64,000 nucleotides of DNA from Microbacterium oxydans (GCF_000956525.1 NZ_JYIW01000015.1:1-64000), one strand, 5' to 3'. Numbered from the stretch's first letter, positions 29,348 through 39,094 are shown. A program made the numbers and translations. Notes: a model not told the origin generated them from the letters alone.

Positions 29348-29521
29348 GTTCGTTCTCGCGCTGAAGCGCTCGTCCTGTTGTCGATTGCAGCAGTGGGGCG
29401 GGCGCTTCGGTATGCGGGGGCAGGGCGCACCGCACCCTGAGTCGTCTGATTCTCGAAATCGACTTCTTTCCCAGACCGCCGCGATGCATAATTATTGTTT
29501 CAACGAAATGGTTGTGCAGGC

Positions 29522-30187
29522 ATGGAGATATCCACGAAGGAAGCCGCCCGCAGGCTCGGGGTGACTCCTCAGCGTGTCCTGAGGATGCTCCGCGACCAGC
29601 AACTCACAGGACGCCGGATCGAACGGACCTGGCTGGTCGATGAAGCATCCGTGATCGCCCGCTCCACGTTGACGTCGATGCCAGGACGCCCCTGGGCGAT
29701 ACACACGACGCTCCGCATCATCCGGGCGCTGTCGAACCGTCAGCCGCTTGGAGCCCGCGATGCCGGCGCGCTCTCGCGGTTGAGCACCGACGGCGCGGCG
29801 GCGAAGATCGCGCAGGCGGTCAGCGTGCGCCGCTTCTCGACTCGGTGGATCGAGGACGTCCCGCAGTATCTTTCCTTGACGGGCGAGAGCGCGATCGATC
29901 GCATCACTTCGAACCCCTGGAGACAATTGCATCCAACGCTTCACTCGGTGCACGGGTACCCGCGGCGTGGCGAAGAACTCAGGGACGTCGTGCGCCGGGC
30001 GCGACTCGTCGAAAATCCTGAGGGTGACGTGCATCTTTACGAGTTCGAGGGCATCGACTTCCCCTGGGACGAGACTCCCACGGCGTTGATCGCCGTGGAT
30101 TGCAGTCGTTCGACCGCGGTGCGTGTCCGTTCCGTGGGGTTGGATGCGCTCGCGGAGATGAAGGTCCGATGGTCGAGTTCCACCTGA
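29522..30187 (+). CDS. Helix-turn-helix (excisionase-type) protein, probable antitoxin or regulator partner of a nucleotidyltransferase
   Basis: A 221-residue soluble protein. An N-terminal excisionase/MerR-like helix-turn-helix reads TKEAARRLGVTPQRVLRMLR (about 4-23), with the wing LTGRRIERTWLVDEASV. The middle and C-terminal regions are not recognised. Its last 19 bases overlap the start of a nucleotidyltransferase-like gene, a common arrangement for AbiEi/AbiEii-like or related toxin-antitoxin pairs, where the first protein represses the operon and counters the toxin. AT-rich CATAAT (29487-29492) may be its -10. Base composition appears less GC-rich than neighbours, consistent with acquisition. 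Confidence 0.7.
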   Translation: MEISTKEAARRLGVTPQRVLRMLRDQQLTGRRIERTWLVDEASVIARSTLTSMPGRPWAIHTTLRIIRALSNRQPLGARDAGALSRLSTDGAAAKIAQAVSVRRFSTRWIEDVPQYLSLTGESAIDRITSNPWRQLHPTLHSVHGYPRRGEELRDVVRRARLVENPEGDVHLYEFEGIDFPWDETPTALIAVDCSRSTAVRVRSVGLDALAEMKVRWSSST

Positions 30188-30893
30188 CCGGAATCGATGT
30201 GGCTGCGCCGCCGTGGTCGTTGCTCATCGAGGTCGCAGATGCGACACCTGATCGCAGTTGGGTGCTGGTCGGAGGAATGATGACCCACCTGCACGCGCTG
30301 CGCGGTCGCGTCAGCGCCAGCCGTCCGACGATCGACGTCGATCTGCTGGTCAACCTCGACGTCATCGCGGCGCAGATCGGTGCGGTGGCAGGGCCGCTGC
30401 AACACCTGGGGCTGCAACCCGTTCAGTCCCACGGGCAGTTCATCGATTCGCCCGCGATGGTGACGTCGTCGACATCATGGTCAGCCGCACCGCCCCCGCG
30501 GCACGGTGGGCGCGTCGCCCCGTCATGAGAGCCCCGGGAGCCAGCCTCGCACTCCAAGAGCACGACGCCGACATCATCGATGTCGATGGGCGGGCCGATG
30601 TCCGGATCTACGTGCCCACCTCGACCGCCGCGATGGTCCTGAAAGCCGCCGCGTATGTCGATGACCGGCGAGATCGAGATCGTCATCTCGAGGACCTCGT
30701 CATTCTTCTCGCGGCAGACACGAGACCTGCACCGGACTATTCAGGCATTCCGAGATCGCAGCGCCGGCATCTCACACCTGCCATCGCACAGCTCGCGAAC
30801 CCCGAACACCGCGCGTGGTCGATCCTCGACCCTCTCGACCGTCAGCTCGCACGAGTCGCGTTCGAAGAGCTCGCCCTCATCGCTCCGAGCTGA
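30169..30893 (+). pseudogene. Nucleotidyltransferase (AbiEii-like) gene with a frameshift
   Basis: The first part (frame of ATG 30169) encodes VLVGGMMTHLHALRG and RPTIDVDLLVN, matching the GG...RxTxDxD core of AbiEii/MNT-type nucleotidyltransferases. After FIDSPA the frame becomes meaningless, while an overlapping frame continues the expected protein (RDGDVVDIMVSRTAPAARW through MVLKAAAYVDDRRDRDRHLEDLVIL) to a stop at 30893. Restoring one missing base near 30445-30460 would give a ~240-residue protein. It is therefore a recently broken gene or a sequencing error. The intact product would be a toxin or a nucleotide-transferring effector paired with the HTH gene. Confidence 0.75.
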
Positions 30894-30918
30894 TCGTCGC
30901 CAGGATGCCTCAGCCCGC

Positions 30919-32148
30919 CTAGACCCTGGCGTCCTGTCGGGGCACCAGGACCTGCTTGATGATGATGAGGATGGATGCCGCGACCGGCACCGCCACGAGC
31001 GCGCCGAGGAGTCCGAGCAGCGTGCCACCCGCGAGGGCGCCGATGACCACGAGCGACCCAGGGATCGAGATCGCACGGTTCATGACTCGCGGCGTGATCA
31101 CATACGCCTCGACCTGCATGTAGATCAGGTACACGATCCCGAAGATCAGCGCGCCGATCGGGTTGGTGAAGAGCGCGAGGCCGGTGCCGATGACCCAGAA
31201 GATCACCGAGCCGACGAGCGGGATCAGTGTGATGCAGAACGCGACCGTGGCCATCAGCGGCGGGAACGGCAGTCCGAGGAAGAAGTAGAGCGCGAAGGCG
31301 AGCACGGCGTTGAGGAACGCCAGCACGACCATGCCCATCACGTAACCGCCGACCGAGTCGGTGATCTGGTCGGTGATGTCGGCGGCGCGGGCACGGTCGC
31401 GGGCCGGCGCGAGGCGCAGCAGCGCCTGCTTCATGCCGGGGAGCGTGGCGACGAAGTACAGGGTCAGCACGAGCACCACGATCACGCCGGAGATCGCGGT
31501 GGCGATCGAAGCGCCGACCTGCAGCGCACCGCCGCCGATCGCTGCGATGTTGCCCGGATCGGTGAGGAACTTCTGGATGTCGGCCACGAGCGATTCGAAC
31601 TGGTCGCCGAACTGCGCCTCGAGCGTCGCGTAGATGTCGCTGCGGGTGAAGTCCGCGATCATCCCAGGCACGGAGCGCACGAAGCTCGCGATCTGCTCGA
31701 TCACGATGGGCAGCACCGTCCACAGGATGAGCGCGACCACGACGATGAGGCTGAGGATCACGACGACCACCGAGATCGCCCTCGACAGGCCGCGGCGTTC
31801 GAGGAAGCGCACGGCGGGATCGAGGCCGAGCGCGGCGAAGAGGGCGAGCGCGATGTAGATGAGCACGGTCGACAGGTTCGAGAGCGCGAGGCCGAGCAGG
31901 ATCGCGGCGAGACCGCCGAGTGTCACCAGGAAGCCGAACACGAACGGCTTGTCGATGCGCGTCCAGAACGAGCGGCTCGGTGCCATCGGCTCGACGACCG
32001 CGCGCGGTCGGCTGCTCGGCGGAGCGGATTCCTCAGAGGCGGACGCCGGGACCGGTGAGCCCGGGTCGCCCTGCTCGGGTGCCGGGGCGACCGGGCGGTC
32101 GTCGGCATGCTCAACGGGCGGGGATGCCGGCGACTCGTCGTTGCTCAT
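30919..32148 (-). CDS. AI-2E transporter family membrane protein
   Basis: A 409-residue protein. A ~65-residue Pro/Glu-rich cytoplasmic N-terminus precedes about eight helices arranged as in the AI-2E/YdiK family: DPAVRFLERRGLSRAISVVVV early, GGYVMGMVVLAFLNAVLAF and YVITPRVMNRAISIPGSLVV late. Relatives include TqsA and Na+/H+ antiporter-like proteins, so actual transport of AI-2 is not implied. It is convergent with the nucleotidyltransferase. Confidence 0.92.
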   Translation of the reverse strand: MSNDESPASPPVEHADDRPVAPAPEQGDPGSPVPASASEESAPPSSRPRAVVEPMAPSRSFWTRIDKPFVFGFLVTLGGLAAILLGLALSNLSTVLIYIALALFAALGLDPAVRFLERRGLSRAISVVVVILSLIVVVALILWTVLPIVIEQIASFVRSVPGMIADFTRSDIYATLEAQFGDQFESLVADIQKFLTDPGNIAAIGGGALQVGASIATAISGVIVVLVLTLYFVATLPGMKQALLRLAPARDRARAADITDQITDSVGGYVMGMVVLAFLNAVLAFALYFFLGLPFPPLMATVAFCITLIPLVGSVIFWVIGTGLALFTNPIGALIFGIVYLIYMQVEAYVITPRVMNRAISIPGSLVVIGALAGGTLLGLLGALVAVPVAASILIIIKQVLVPRQDARV

Positions 32149-32209
32149 GTGCTCACGATAGCGGGGGCAATCGCCGTGCCAGGAGCGCTCGCGGCTCTAG
32201 AGTGGTGGC

Positions 32210-32509
32210 ATGACTGCCGCTGACGACCCTCGGGCCGAACTTCTTCGACTTCGCGCCAGCATCGACAACATCGACGCCGCGCTGATCTTCATGCTCGCCG
32301 AGCGCTTCCGTGCCACGCAGCAGGTCGGGCAGCTGAAGGCCGAGCATGAGATGCCGGCATCCGATCCGGGGCGCGAGGAGCAGCAGGTCTCCCGGCTGCG
32401 CGCGCTCGCCGAGGACGCCCACCTCGACCCGGAGTTCGCCGAGAAGTGGTTCAACTTCGTGGTGGCAGAGGTCATCCGCCACCACACCGAGGCGGCCGAG
32501 GGGCGCTGA
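32210..32509 (+). CDS. Chorismate mutase (AroQ type)
   Basis: A 99-residue all-helical enzyme converting chorismate to prephenate, for phenylalanine and tyrosine synthesis. LRASIDNIDAALIFMLAERF and the helix with QVGQLK provide the expected Arg, Asp and Lys of the AroQ active site. Size suits a free-standing secreted-less mutase. TAGAGT (about 32196-32201) lies just before the ATG, suggesting a leaderless transcript. Confidence 0.9.
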   Translation: MTAADDPRAELLRLRASIDNIDAALIFMLAERFRATQQVGQLKAEHEMPASDPGREEQQVSRLRALAEDAHLDPEFAEKWFNFVVAEVIRHHTEAAEGR

Positions 32510-32520
32510 GCCCCGGGTGA

Positions 32521-33114
32521 TCAGACGGCCAGGATGCGTCCGGTGATCACGCCCTCGACCGACCGCACGTAGGCGGTCGCGACTTCCTCGTCGGTGACGG
32601 GACGGTGCCCGGGGAACGACGAGTGGTAGCCGGGCGAGTTCGCCAGCACGTCGGGTGAGATCGCATTGACGCGGATGCCGCGCGGCGCCTCGGCCGCGGC
32701 CGTGATCGCGAACGACTCGAGCGCGCCGTTCGCCATGGCGGCCGCTGCGCCGGTGGCGATGGGCTCGCGGGCCAGCACGCCGCTGGTCAGGGTGATCGAT
32801 CCCCCGTCGGCGAGGTGGGGCAGCGCCTGGCGGACGACCTCGATCTGCGCGAGCGTCTTGCCGGTGAAGGCGGCGATGTAGTCCTCGCGCGTGAGCTCGG
32901 CGAGCGGCTTGAACGGCACCGAGCCGACGGCGACCACGACCGCGTCGACCGTGCCGACTCGTTCGAACAGTGCGCCGATGGATGCCGCATCGTTCACGTC
33001 GACGGCTTCGTCGCCGCTGCGCGAGGCGCGGATGACGTCGTGTCCGCGTGCTGCGAGCGCGTCGGCGACGACACCGCCGATGCTGCCGGTCGCTCCGATG
33101 ACGAGTGCCTTCAT
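32521..33114 (-). CDS. Short SDR-fold protein lacking the YxxxK catalytic pair
   Basis: A 197-residue Rossmann protein. The NAD(P) motif GATGSIGG begins at residue 8, and VAVGSVPFKPLAELT and TLTSGVLAREPI follow the SDR order. Where SDRs carry YxxxK it reads GAAAAMANGALESF, with no Tyr or Lys, as in a distinct group of short atypical SDRs. Binding of a dinucleotide is likely; oxidoreductase activity is not assured. GGAGGACATC precedes the ATG at 33114. Confidence 0.85.
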   Translation of the reverse strand: MKALVIGATGSIGGVVADALAARGHDVIRASRSGDEAVDVNDAASIGALFERVGTVDAVVVAVGSVPFKPLAELTREDYIAAFTGKTLAQIEVVRQALPHLADGGSITLTSGVLAREPIATGAAAAMANGALESFAITAAAEAPRGIRVNAISPDVLANSPGYHSSFPGHRPVTDEEVATAYVRSVEGVITGRILAV

Positions 33115-33211
33115 GATGTCCTCCCGGTCTGTCGCGGCATCCGTCCGGACACCCCTCCGAGTCTTCCACTCCGAGCGACGAGGAGGGCGGACCTCCACCC
33201 GATCCGTCCGG

Positions 33212-34324
33212 TCAGCGGGCGCTGAACGCGTGCGAGACCACGCGGGCGGCTGCGCCGCGCAGCACGGCGTCGTCGAGTGCGCTGCCACGCACCTCCGGAC
33301 CGCGCGAGGGGTGCGATGCGGCCTGCACGGCAGTCGCAGCAGCGGCGATCAGCTCGTCGTCCACGGTCGCCGATGGTCCGCTCAGCACGATCGTCGGCAG
33401 GTCGACCGCAGCGGCGATCACCGACAGCGATGTGCCGAGCCGGGTTCCCGCCGCGGCGAGCACGTCGCCGCGCTCGGCTGCGGTCGCCTCGTCGAGTCGG
33501 CGTGTCAGCGCGGGGACCGATGCCCAGGCGTGCACGCAGCCGATGCGTCCGCACGGGCAGGTGTCGCCAGGGTCGCCGCCGGCGATCACGTGGGCGAGCT
33601 CGCGCGCTCCGGTCGAGCGCTCGACCGGAGCGCCGTCGTCGTCGAAGGCGCGGATGGCGGTGCCGATGCGTGTGCCCATCCGCACGAGGAGGAAGTCGCT
33701 GTCGAGGCCGCCGAACTGCAGCTCGGCATCCGCTGCGAGATCCGCATCGTCGAACAGGTGCACCGGTGCGTCGACGGTCTGGGCGAGCAGGGCATGGAGA
33801 CCGAGGAGCGCCGGTGAGCCGCTCGGTACACCGACGCCGACGCCGAGCGGAGGGCTGGACGCCAGCAGCGCGAGCTCGGCGACGATCGCGCCTGCCGCCT
33901 GCACGGCGTCTCCGTCGGTCGGGCGCACGCGCCGATGCGCGAGACCGCCGTCCGGTGTGGCGAGGGCGCCGACCACCTGGTGGGGTGCGCTCAGGTCGAG
34001 CGCGATCACCTGCACGGCGCGCTGGTCGAACTCGAGCATGACCGCCGGCTTGCCTGGCCGCGAGTCCTGGCTCTGGCCGCTCTCGCGGATCACGCCCTCG
34101 TCGATGAGGCTCTTCACGACCTCGGAGATGGTCGGTCGGGCGAGCCCGGTGATGCGAGCGAGGTCTGCGCGGCTGACGCCGGAGCGCTGCATCAGGGTGC
34201 GCAGCACGAGGCCGCGGTTGCGGTCGCGGATGGCGCGCGCGTGGGTGTTCGTCAGCGGGGCACGCTGTGTGACGGACGATGCATCGGTCGAGACGATCGA
34301 GGGCATGAGCGGATGCCGGGTCAT
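33212..34324 (-). CDS. ROK family transcriptional regulator
   Basis: A 370-residue protein. The N-terminal winged helix (SRADLARITGLARPTISEVV, about 50-69) is followed by a ROK sugar-kinase-like domain with zinc motif CPCGRIGCVHA and a regulatory sugar site. Members such as NagC or XylR repress sugar genes. It is divergent from a second ROK regulator, with a palindrome between them at 34433-34448. Position next to the amino-sugar locus suggests control of sugar uptake genes. Confidence 0.92.
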   Translation of the reverse strand: MTRHPLMPSIVSTDASSVTQRAPLTNTHARAIRDRNRGLVLRTLMQRSGVSRADLARITGLARPTISEVVKSLIDEGVIRESGQSQDSRPGKPAVMLEFDQRAVQVIALDLSAPHQVVGALATPDGGLAHRRVRPTDGDAVQAAGAIVAELALLASSPPLGVGVGVPSGSPALLGLHALLAQTVDAPVHLFDDADLAADAELQFGGLDSDFLLVRMGTRIGTAIRAFDDDGAPVERSTGARELAHVIAGGDPGDTCPCGRIGCVHAWASVPALTRRLDEATAAERGDVLAAAGTRLGTSLSVIAAAVDLPTIVLSGPSATVDDELIAAAATAVQAASHPSRGPEVRGSALDDAVLRGAAARVVSHAFSAR

Positions 34325-34432
34325 CGGCCGGGTCGGGCGGCCGAAGCCGTCGTGACCGGGCGTCCTAAGATCGAAGTGGCGGGCACGGTGCTCCTTCGCG
34401 GGCGGCGATACGGTGACGAGACCCGGATCTGC

Positions 34433-34448
34433 TCACTAAGTTTAGTGA
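34433..34448. promoter_or_regulatory. ROK-type operator between divergent regulators
   Basis: TCACTAAGTTTAGTGA has 7-bp arms and an AT-rich centre in an otherwise GC-rich stretch, resembling XylR/ROK operators built on TTAGT/ACTAA. It would allow either regulator to control both genes in the 205-bp divergent gap (34325-34529). Confidence 0.65.
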
Positions 34449-34529
34449 ATAAACGAACTCCGCGCGAGCCTCTGCGGCAGCGCGGGATGTATCGATCACG
34501 TCGCCCGACGTGTGGAGGAACGGAAGCCC

Positions 34530-35696
34530 ATGCCGAACAGCGATGACGTTCGCGACACGCAGGCCTCCGTTCGTCGTGCGAACCTCCGCCGAGCGCTGCA
34601 GCTGGTGTTCCGCAGCCCCGGATCGCAGACCAGGGCGGGCATCGCGCGTGCGACCGGGCTGACCGCCGCCACCGCATCGTCGCTGGTCGCCGAGCTCATC
34701 GCGAGCAGGCTCGTCGTCGACGGCGAGCAGGCCGCGAGCACCGGAGGCAAGCGCGCGACGACACTGAGCGTCGACGCCGACCATCACCTGCTCCTCGGGC
34801 TCGTGATCCAGCCGACGAGTGCCCGTGTCTCCCTGTTCGCGCTCGACGGCACGGAGGTCGACACCCGACGCATCGCCTACACCGCCGCGACGCGCGACCG
34901 GGCTCTCGACGAGGTCGTCGCGACCGTCGCCGCGACGTACGGCGGCCGCATGCTGGCAGCCGGCGTCCAGCTCCCCGGCACGACCGACGGGCGTTCAGTG
35001 CTCGAGAGCGTGCAGCTCGACTGGCGCGATGTGCCGCTGGCCGAGCGCCTCGAACCGCTGCTCGGAGCACCGGTGATCCTGGTCAACGACGTCGATGCCG
35101 AAGCCATCGCCGAAGCCGGCATGGACGAGTCTCCATCCGGCTACCGGCTCTTCATCCACCTCGGCGGCGGCGTGGGGGCGGCGATCACCCTCGACGGCGA
35201 GCTCGCACCAGGGCCGAGAGACCGTGCCGGCGAGATCGGCCACGTGCAGGTCGAGTTCGGAGACACTGCACGGGCGTGCCGGTGCGGTCGGGTGGGCTGT
35301 CTGGAGTCTGCGGCGTCGCTCTCGGCGCTGCTCGGCGAGGAGTTCGTCGACGGGATGGATCCGCAGACGGTCGTCGCCCTCGCCGCTGCCGCGGATGAAC
35401 ACGATCTCGCTGCCGGGGCGCGTGCGCTCGCCAGGGCGATCAAGCTCATCAGTGCACTGCTCGACCCGGCCGAGGTGGTCATCGGCGGACCGGCGGCCGT
35501 GCTCGGCGATCGCTTCCTCGCCCTGTTGCAACACGAGACCGACTACCAGGCCAGTGGCACGGCGAGCGTCCCGGTGCGCTACGCCGACACGCGGGCGACC
35601 GAGGCGGCCGGCGCTGCGCAGGCAGCGCTGACCGCTGTGCTCGGCGTTCGGTGGAGCCCGACCCAGCTCATCTCGGCCTCCGGCACCTCGGCCTGA
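34530..35696 (+). CDS. ROK family transcriptional regulator / sugar-kinase homologue
   Basis: A 388-residue protein with a winged helix (RAGIARATGLTAATASSLVAE) and a ROK domain with GGGVGAAI, DRAGEIGHVQVE and zinc cluster CRCGRVGCLES. It lies directly next to the sugar ABC operon (converging 3' ends 60 bp apart) and probably senses the imported sugar or its phosphate. The GTG at 34512 is an alternative start; ATG 34530 with GGAAG upstream is preferred. Confidence 0.9.
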   Translation: MPNSDDVRDTQASVRRANLRRALQLVFRSPGSQTRAGIARATGLTAATASSLVAELIASRLVVDGEQAASTGGKRATTLSVDADHHLLLGLVIQPTSARVSLFALDGTEVDTRRIAYTAATRDRALDEVVATVAATYGGRMLAAGVQLPGTTDGRSVLESVQLDWRDVPLAERLEPLLGAPVILVNDVDAEAIAEAGMDESPSGYRLFIHLGGGVGAAITLDGELAPGPRDRAGEIGHVQVEFGDTARACRCGRVGCLESAASLSALLGEEFVDGMDPQTVVALAAAADEHDLAAGARALARAIKLISALLDPAEVVIGGPAAVLGDRFLALLQHETDYQASGTASVPVRYADTRATEAAGAAQAALTAVLGVRWSPTQLISASGTSA

Positions 35697-35755
35697 ATCC
35701 GCCCGCCGGGGCGCTCACAGCTCGGCCGAGCCCCGGCATCCGGTGTGCCGACCGC

Positions 35756-36682
35756 CTACTTGACGCTGCCTGCGGTGAGACCGCCGACGAGGCGCTTCTC
35801 GATGAGCATGAACAGGATGACGACGGGCAGGATCGCGACGATCGAGACGCCGAACACGTACTGCCAGCTGGTCTCGTACTGGCCGACGAACTTCGTCAGG
35901 GCCACCGAGAGCGGCTGGTTCTTGTCGGTGGAGAGGATGACGAGCGATGCCGCGAACTCGTTCCAGCAGGCGACGAAGGTGAAGACGATCGCGGTGACGA
36001 TGCCGGGCCAGACGAGCGGCAGGTTGATCTTGAACAGGACGGTGAAGCGACCGGCTCCGTCGATCTGCGCGGCCTCGTCGATCTCCTTCGGGATGCCGGC
36101 GAAGAACGAGTGCATGATCCAGACGGCGAACGAGAGGTTGAAGGCGGCGTTGATGAAGATCATCGCGACCCAGGTGTCGCCGAGTCCGAGGGTGGTGAAC
36201 TGGCGGAAGAGGCCGGAGGTGAGCACTGCCGGCTGCAGCATCTGGGTGACGATCACGAGGAACAGGAACACCATGCGGCCGGGGAACTTGAACCTGGCCG
36301 TGTAGTACGCGGCGGGGAGCGAGACGGCGAGCACCAGCAGGGTCGCGAAGACCGCGATGACGATGGTCGAGATCAGGTTGTAGGGGAGCGGCGTCTCCGG
36401 GGTCGACCACATGGTGATGTAGTTCTCCCAGTGCCATTCGGTGGGGAGATACGTGGGGTCGACGGAGCGGATCTGCGGCTTGGTCTTCACCGACCCGAAG
36501 AACATGATCAGGTACGGCAGGACGAAGATCGCGAGCACGAGGAACCCGGCGGCGGTGCGCAGGATGACCCGGGGCAGGGTGACCTGGTCTTCGGTGTAGC
36601 GGCGCTTGCGGCCAGGGATCGGCGGCAGGGCGTGTCCGCCGCGACGGGTGGTGGTCACGAGTTCGGTCTCGGTCACGGTCAT
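35756..36682 (-). CDS. Sugar ABC transporter permease (MalG-like)
   Basis: A 308-residue inner-membrane protein with six helices. The EAA loop PKEIDEAAQIDGAGRFTVLF, contacting the ATPase, is canonical for carbohydrate importers of the CUT1 family. It starts two bases after the partner permease stop. No ATPase gene is in the operon, so a shared MsmK-type ATPase encoded elsewhere must energise it. Confidence 0.95.
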   Translation of the reverse strand: MTVTETELVTTTRRGGHALPPIPGRKRRYTEDQVTLPRVILRTAAGFLVLAIFVLPYLIMFFGSVKTKPQIRSVDPTYLPTEWHWENYITMWSTPETPLPYNLISTIVIAVFATLLVLAVSLPAAYYTARFKFPGRMVFLFLVIVTQMLQPAVLTSGLFRQFTTLGLGDTWVAMIFINAAFNLSFAVWIMHSFFAGIPKEIDEAAQIDGAGRFTVLFKINLPLVWPGIVTAIVFTFVACWNEFAASLVILSTDKNQPLSVALTKFVGQYETSWQYVFGVSIVAILPVVILFMLIEKRLVGGLTAGSVK

Positions 36683-36684
36683 GA

Positions 36685-37665
36685 TCAGACCTCCTTCATG
36701 GGCTTGACGATCTTCACGTAGGCGGCGACGATCAGGATCACGATCAGGAACGCGATCACCGACAGGGCGCTGGCGACATCGACCTTCTTCTGCAGCTCGA
36801 TGTACTTGAAGATCAGGGTCATGATCGTGTCGGCACCGTAGCCGGGGATCGAGCCGGTCATCACCTTGAGGATCGGCAGCGAGTTGAACACGTTGATGAT
36901 GTTGATCAGGATCGCCACCGCCAGGGCGCTGCGCAGCTGCGGCAGGATGATCGACCAGTAGGTGCGCGCGGGGCCGGCGCCGTCCATCTTCGCGGCCTCG
37001 ATCGCATCCGCCGGCACCGACTGCAGGCCGGCGAGGATCGTGTACGTCGTGAACGGGAGCGACACGAACACGGCGATCACGATCGACCAGGCGAACGCGG
37101 TGGCGGGGTTCTTGGTCCACCCGTAGCCGACGGAGTCGTCGGAGAGCCCGATGTCGTAGAGGAACTTGTTGAACACCCCGAAGTACGGCTCGAGGCTGTA
37201 GTAGAAGACCATCGTCGTCATCACGACGGATGCCGCCCACGGGATGATGACCGCCATGCGGACGATCTGGCGCCCGGGGAACGCCTTGTTCAGGATCTGC
37301 GCGAGTCCGAGCGAGATCACGACCGTGAACAGCACGACCGACACGACCCAGATGACCGTGCGGCCCAGGATCGGCCAGAACTCCGCGAACGCGAACACGG
37401 TGGCGAAGTTGTCGAACCCGACGGAGCCCTTGTCGAGTCCGGAGAGGGAGATGTCGCGGGTGGAGTTGAAGAACATCACGCCCGCGGGGAAGAGCACGAC
37501 CCCGAAGATCAGCAGGACGGCCGGACCGATCCACGGCAGGGCCTGCAGGAGGTCCTTGGCGCGGGCTCCGGTGGGCTTGCCGCGTGCCGGGCCTTCGCCG
37601 CTGGGGGTGCGGGGGCGGCCGGTGGCCGCCCCCGCCTGGTTCGAGGACTCTGTCGTCTGGCTCAT
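36685..37665 (-). CDS. Sugar ABC transporter permease (MalF-like)
   Basis: A 326-residue permease. A ~35-residue polar N-terminus is followed by six helices and the EAA loop PADAIEAAKMDGAGPARTYW. It forms the translocation channel with the MalG-like protein. The gap to the binding-protein gene is about 30 bases. Confidence 0.95.
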   Translation of the reverse strand: MSQTTESSNQAGAATGRPRTPSGEGPARGKPTGARAKDLLQALPWIGPAVLLIFGVVLFPAGVMFFNSTRDISLSGLDKGSVGFDNFATVFAFAEFWPILGRTVIWVVSVVLFTVVISLGLAQILNKAFPGRQIVRMAVIIPWAASVVMTTMVFYYSLEPYFGVFNKFLYDIGLSDDSVGYGWTKNPATAFAWSIVIAVFVSLPFTTYTILAGLQSVPADAIEAAKMDGAGPARTYWSIILPQLRSALAVAILINIINVFNSLPILKVMTGSIPGYGADTIMTLIFKYIELQKKVDVASALSVIAFLIVILIVAAYVKIVKPMKEV

Positions 37666-37696
37666 GATGTTCTCGAACCTTCCCGGTCGGCAGGCG

Positions 37697-38947
37697 TCAG
37701 CCCGCGTCGACCTGTGCCTGGATCTGCTTCAGCACGTCAGCCGCGGACTGCGACTGGAGCTGACCGAACAGCGACTTGAACGCGCCGTCGGCTGCCGACC
37801 AGCTGGCGTTCGTCGACGGGTAGAACTGCGCGTCCGGCAGCACGTCGAGGAAGGGCTTGAGTGCCTCTTCGCCGGCGAGCGCCTCGGAGCCCGACTTCGT
37901 GACGGGGAGGAAGCCCTCGGCCTGCACCCACGGCACGTACACGTCTGCCGAGTAGTAGTAGTCGAAGAACTTGGTGATCGCTTCCTTCTTGTCGCCGTCG
38001 TTCTGGAAGGCCATCAGCTGGTCCATCACGCCGAGGGTGAACGGCGAGCCGTCCTTGGTCGGGATCGGGACGATGGAGTAGTCCAGGTCGGGGTTGCCCT
38101 CCTCGATCTGACCCACCGTCGGCGGGAGGCCGACCTGCATGCCGATCTTGCCCTGGATGAAGATGTCCATCAGCGGCGAACGCTGCGTGGAACCCGGGTC
38201 GGCCTGCGTCGCACCGGCGTCGATCATCTTCTTGATCTGCTCGGCCCCGACGAGGTTCTCCGGGGTGTCGATCGTGATCTCCGACGCATCGCCGAACGAT
38301 CCGCCGCCGCCCCACAGCCACACGGCCGCCTCTGCCTGTGCCTCTTCGGATCCGAGCGGCATGCCGTAGCCGGCCACACCGCCACCGAGGGCGGACACCT
38401 TGGTCGCGGCATCCAGCAGCGAGTCCCAGTCGGTCGGTGCCTCGACGCCGGCCTGATCGAGCAGCGCGTTGTTGACGAACAGGGCACGAGCCGATGCGAT
38501 GAGCGGCAGCGCGTACGCGGTGCCGTCGACCTCGGCGTTCTTGAGGAACGAGTCCTGGAAGTCCGAGTAGGTGTCGTCCGAGACGACGTCCTTCACCGGG
38601 TAGAGGAGCTCGTCGCCGACGAACCCGGCGAACGGTCCGCCGTTGTAGATGTCCGGTGCCTCGCCGGCCTGGATCTTGGTGGAGACGACCTTCTCGAGGT
38701 TGTCCCAGGACTGCACCTCGAGCTTGACCTTGATGTCGGGGTTGGCCTTCTCGAACCCGTCGATCACGGTCTCCCAGTTGGCCTTGGTGCCGTCCGAGTA
38801 GCTCGGGACGAGGAGGTCGATCGTGGTCGAACCTCCGGCATCGCCGCCGCTGTCGCCGGACGAGCCGCCGAATCCGCACGAGGCGAGTGTGAGTGTGGCG
38901 GTGGCCGCAAGAGCGACCGCCGCTCCGAATCGCAGTGACTTCTTCAT
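37697..38947 (-). CDS. Extracellular sugar-binding lipoprotein (CUT1 family)
   Basis: A 416-residue lipoprotein with signal peptide and lipobox TLASC (Cys24), then a Gly/Ser linker and a two-lobed binding domain. YSDGTKANWETVIDGFEKAN, PDIYNGGPFAGFVGD and IFIQGKIGMQVGLPPTVGQI are typical of family 1 solute-binding proteins. It delivers a sugar to the two permeases downstream. Promoter TTGATT-N17-AATAAT is at 39095-39123. Confidence 0.95.
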   Translation of the reverse strand: MKKSLRFGAAVALAATATLTLASCGFGGSSGDSGGDAGGSTTIDLLVPSYSDGTKANWETVIDGFEKANPDIKVKLEVQSWDNLEKVVSTKIQAGEAPDIYNGGPFAGFVGDELLYPVKDVVSDDTYSDFQDSFLKNAEVDGTAYALPLIASARALFVNNALLDQAGVEAPTDWDSLLDAATKVSALGGGVAGYGMPLGSEEAQAEAAVWLWGGGGSFGDASEITIDTPENLVGAEQIKKMIDAGATQADPGSTQRSPLMDIFIQGKIGMQVGLPPTVGQIEEGNPDLDYSIVPIPTKDGSPFTLGVMDQLMAFQNDGDKKEAITKFFDYYYSADVYVPWVQAEGFLPVTKSGSEALAGEEALKPFLDVLPDAQFYPSTNASWSAADGAFKSLFGQLQSQSAADVLKQIQAQVDAG

Positions 38948-39094
38948 GGGTGTTGCATTCCTCACTGTGTGGTGTTGCCGATCCGTCCGGCGGGTGTCAC
39001 TCGGTGAGGAGCTGGCTCGTCGTTCGGGGAGGGGAGGGCGCGGGTGCACAGTCGCTGGGCAGTTCACGCGACGGTGCGTGGTGGAACCGTACTG

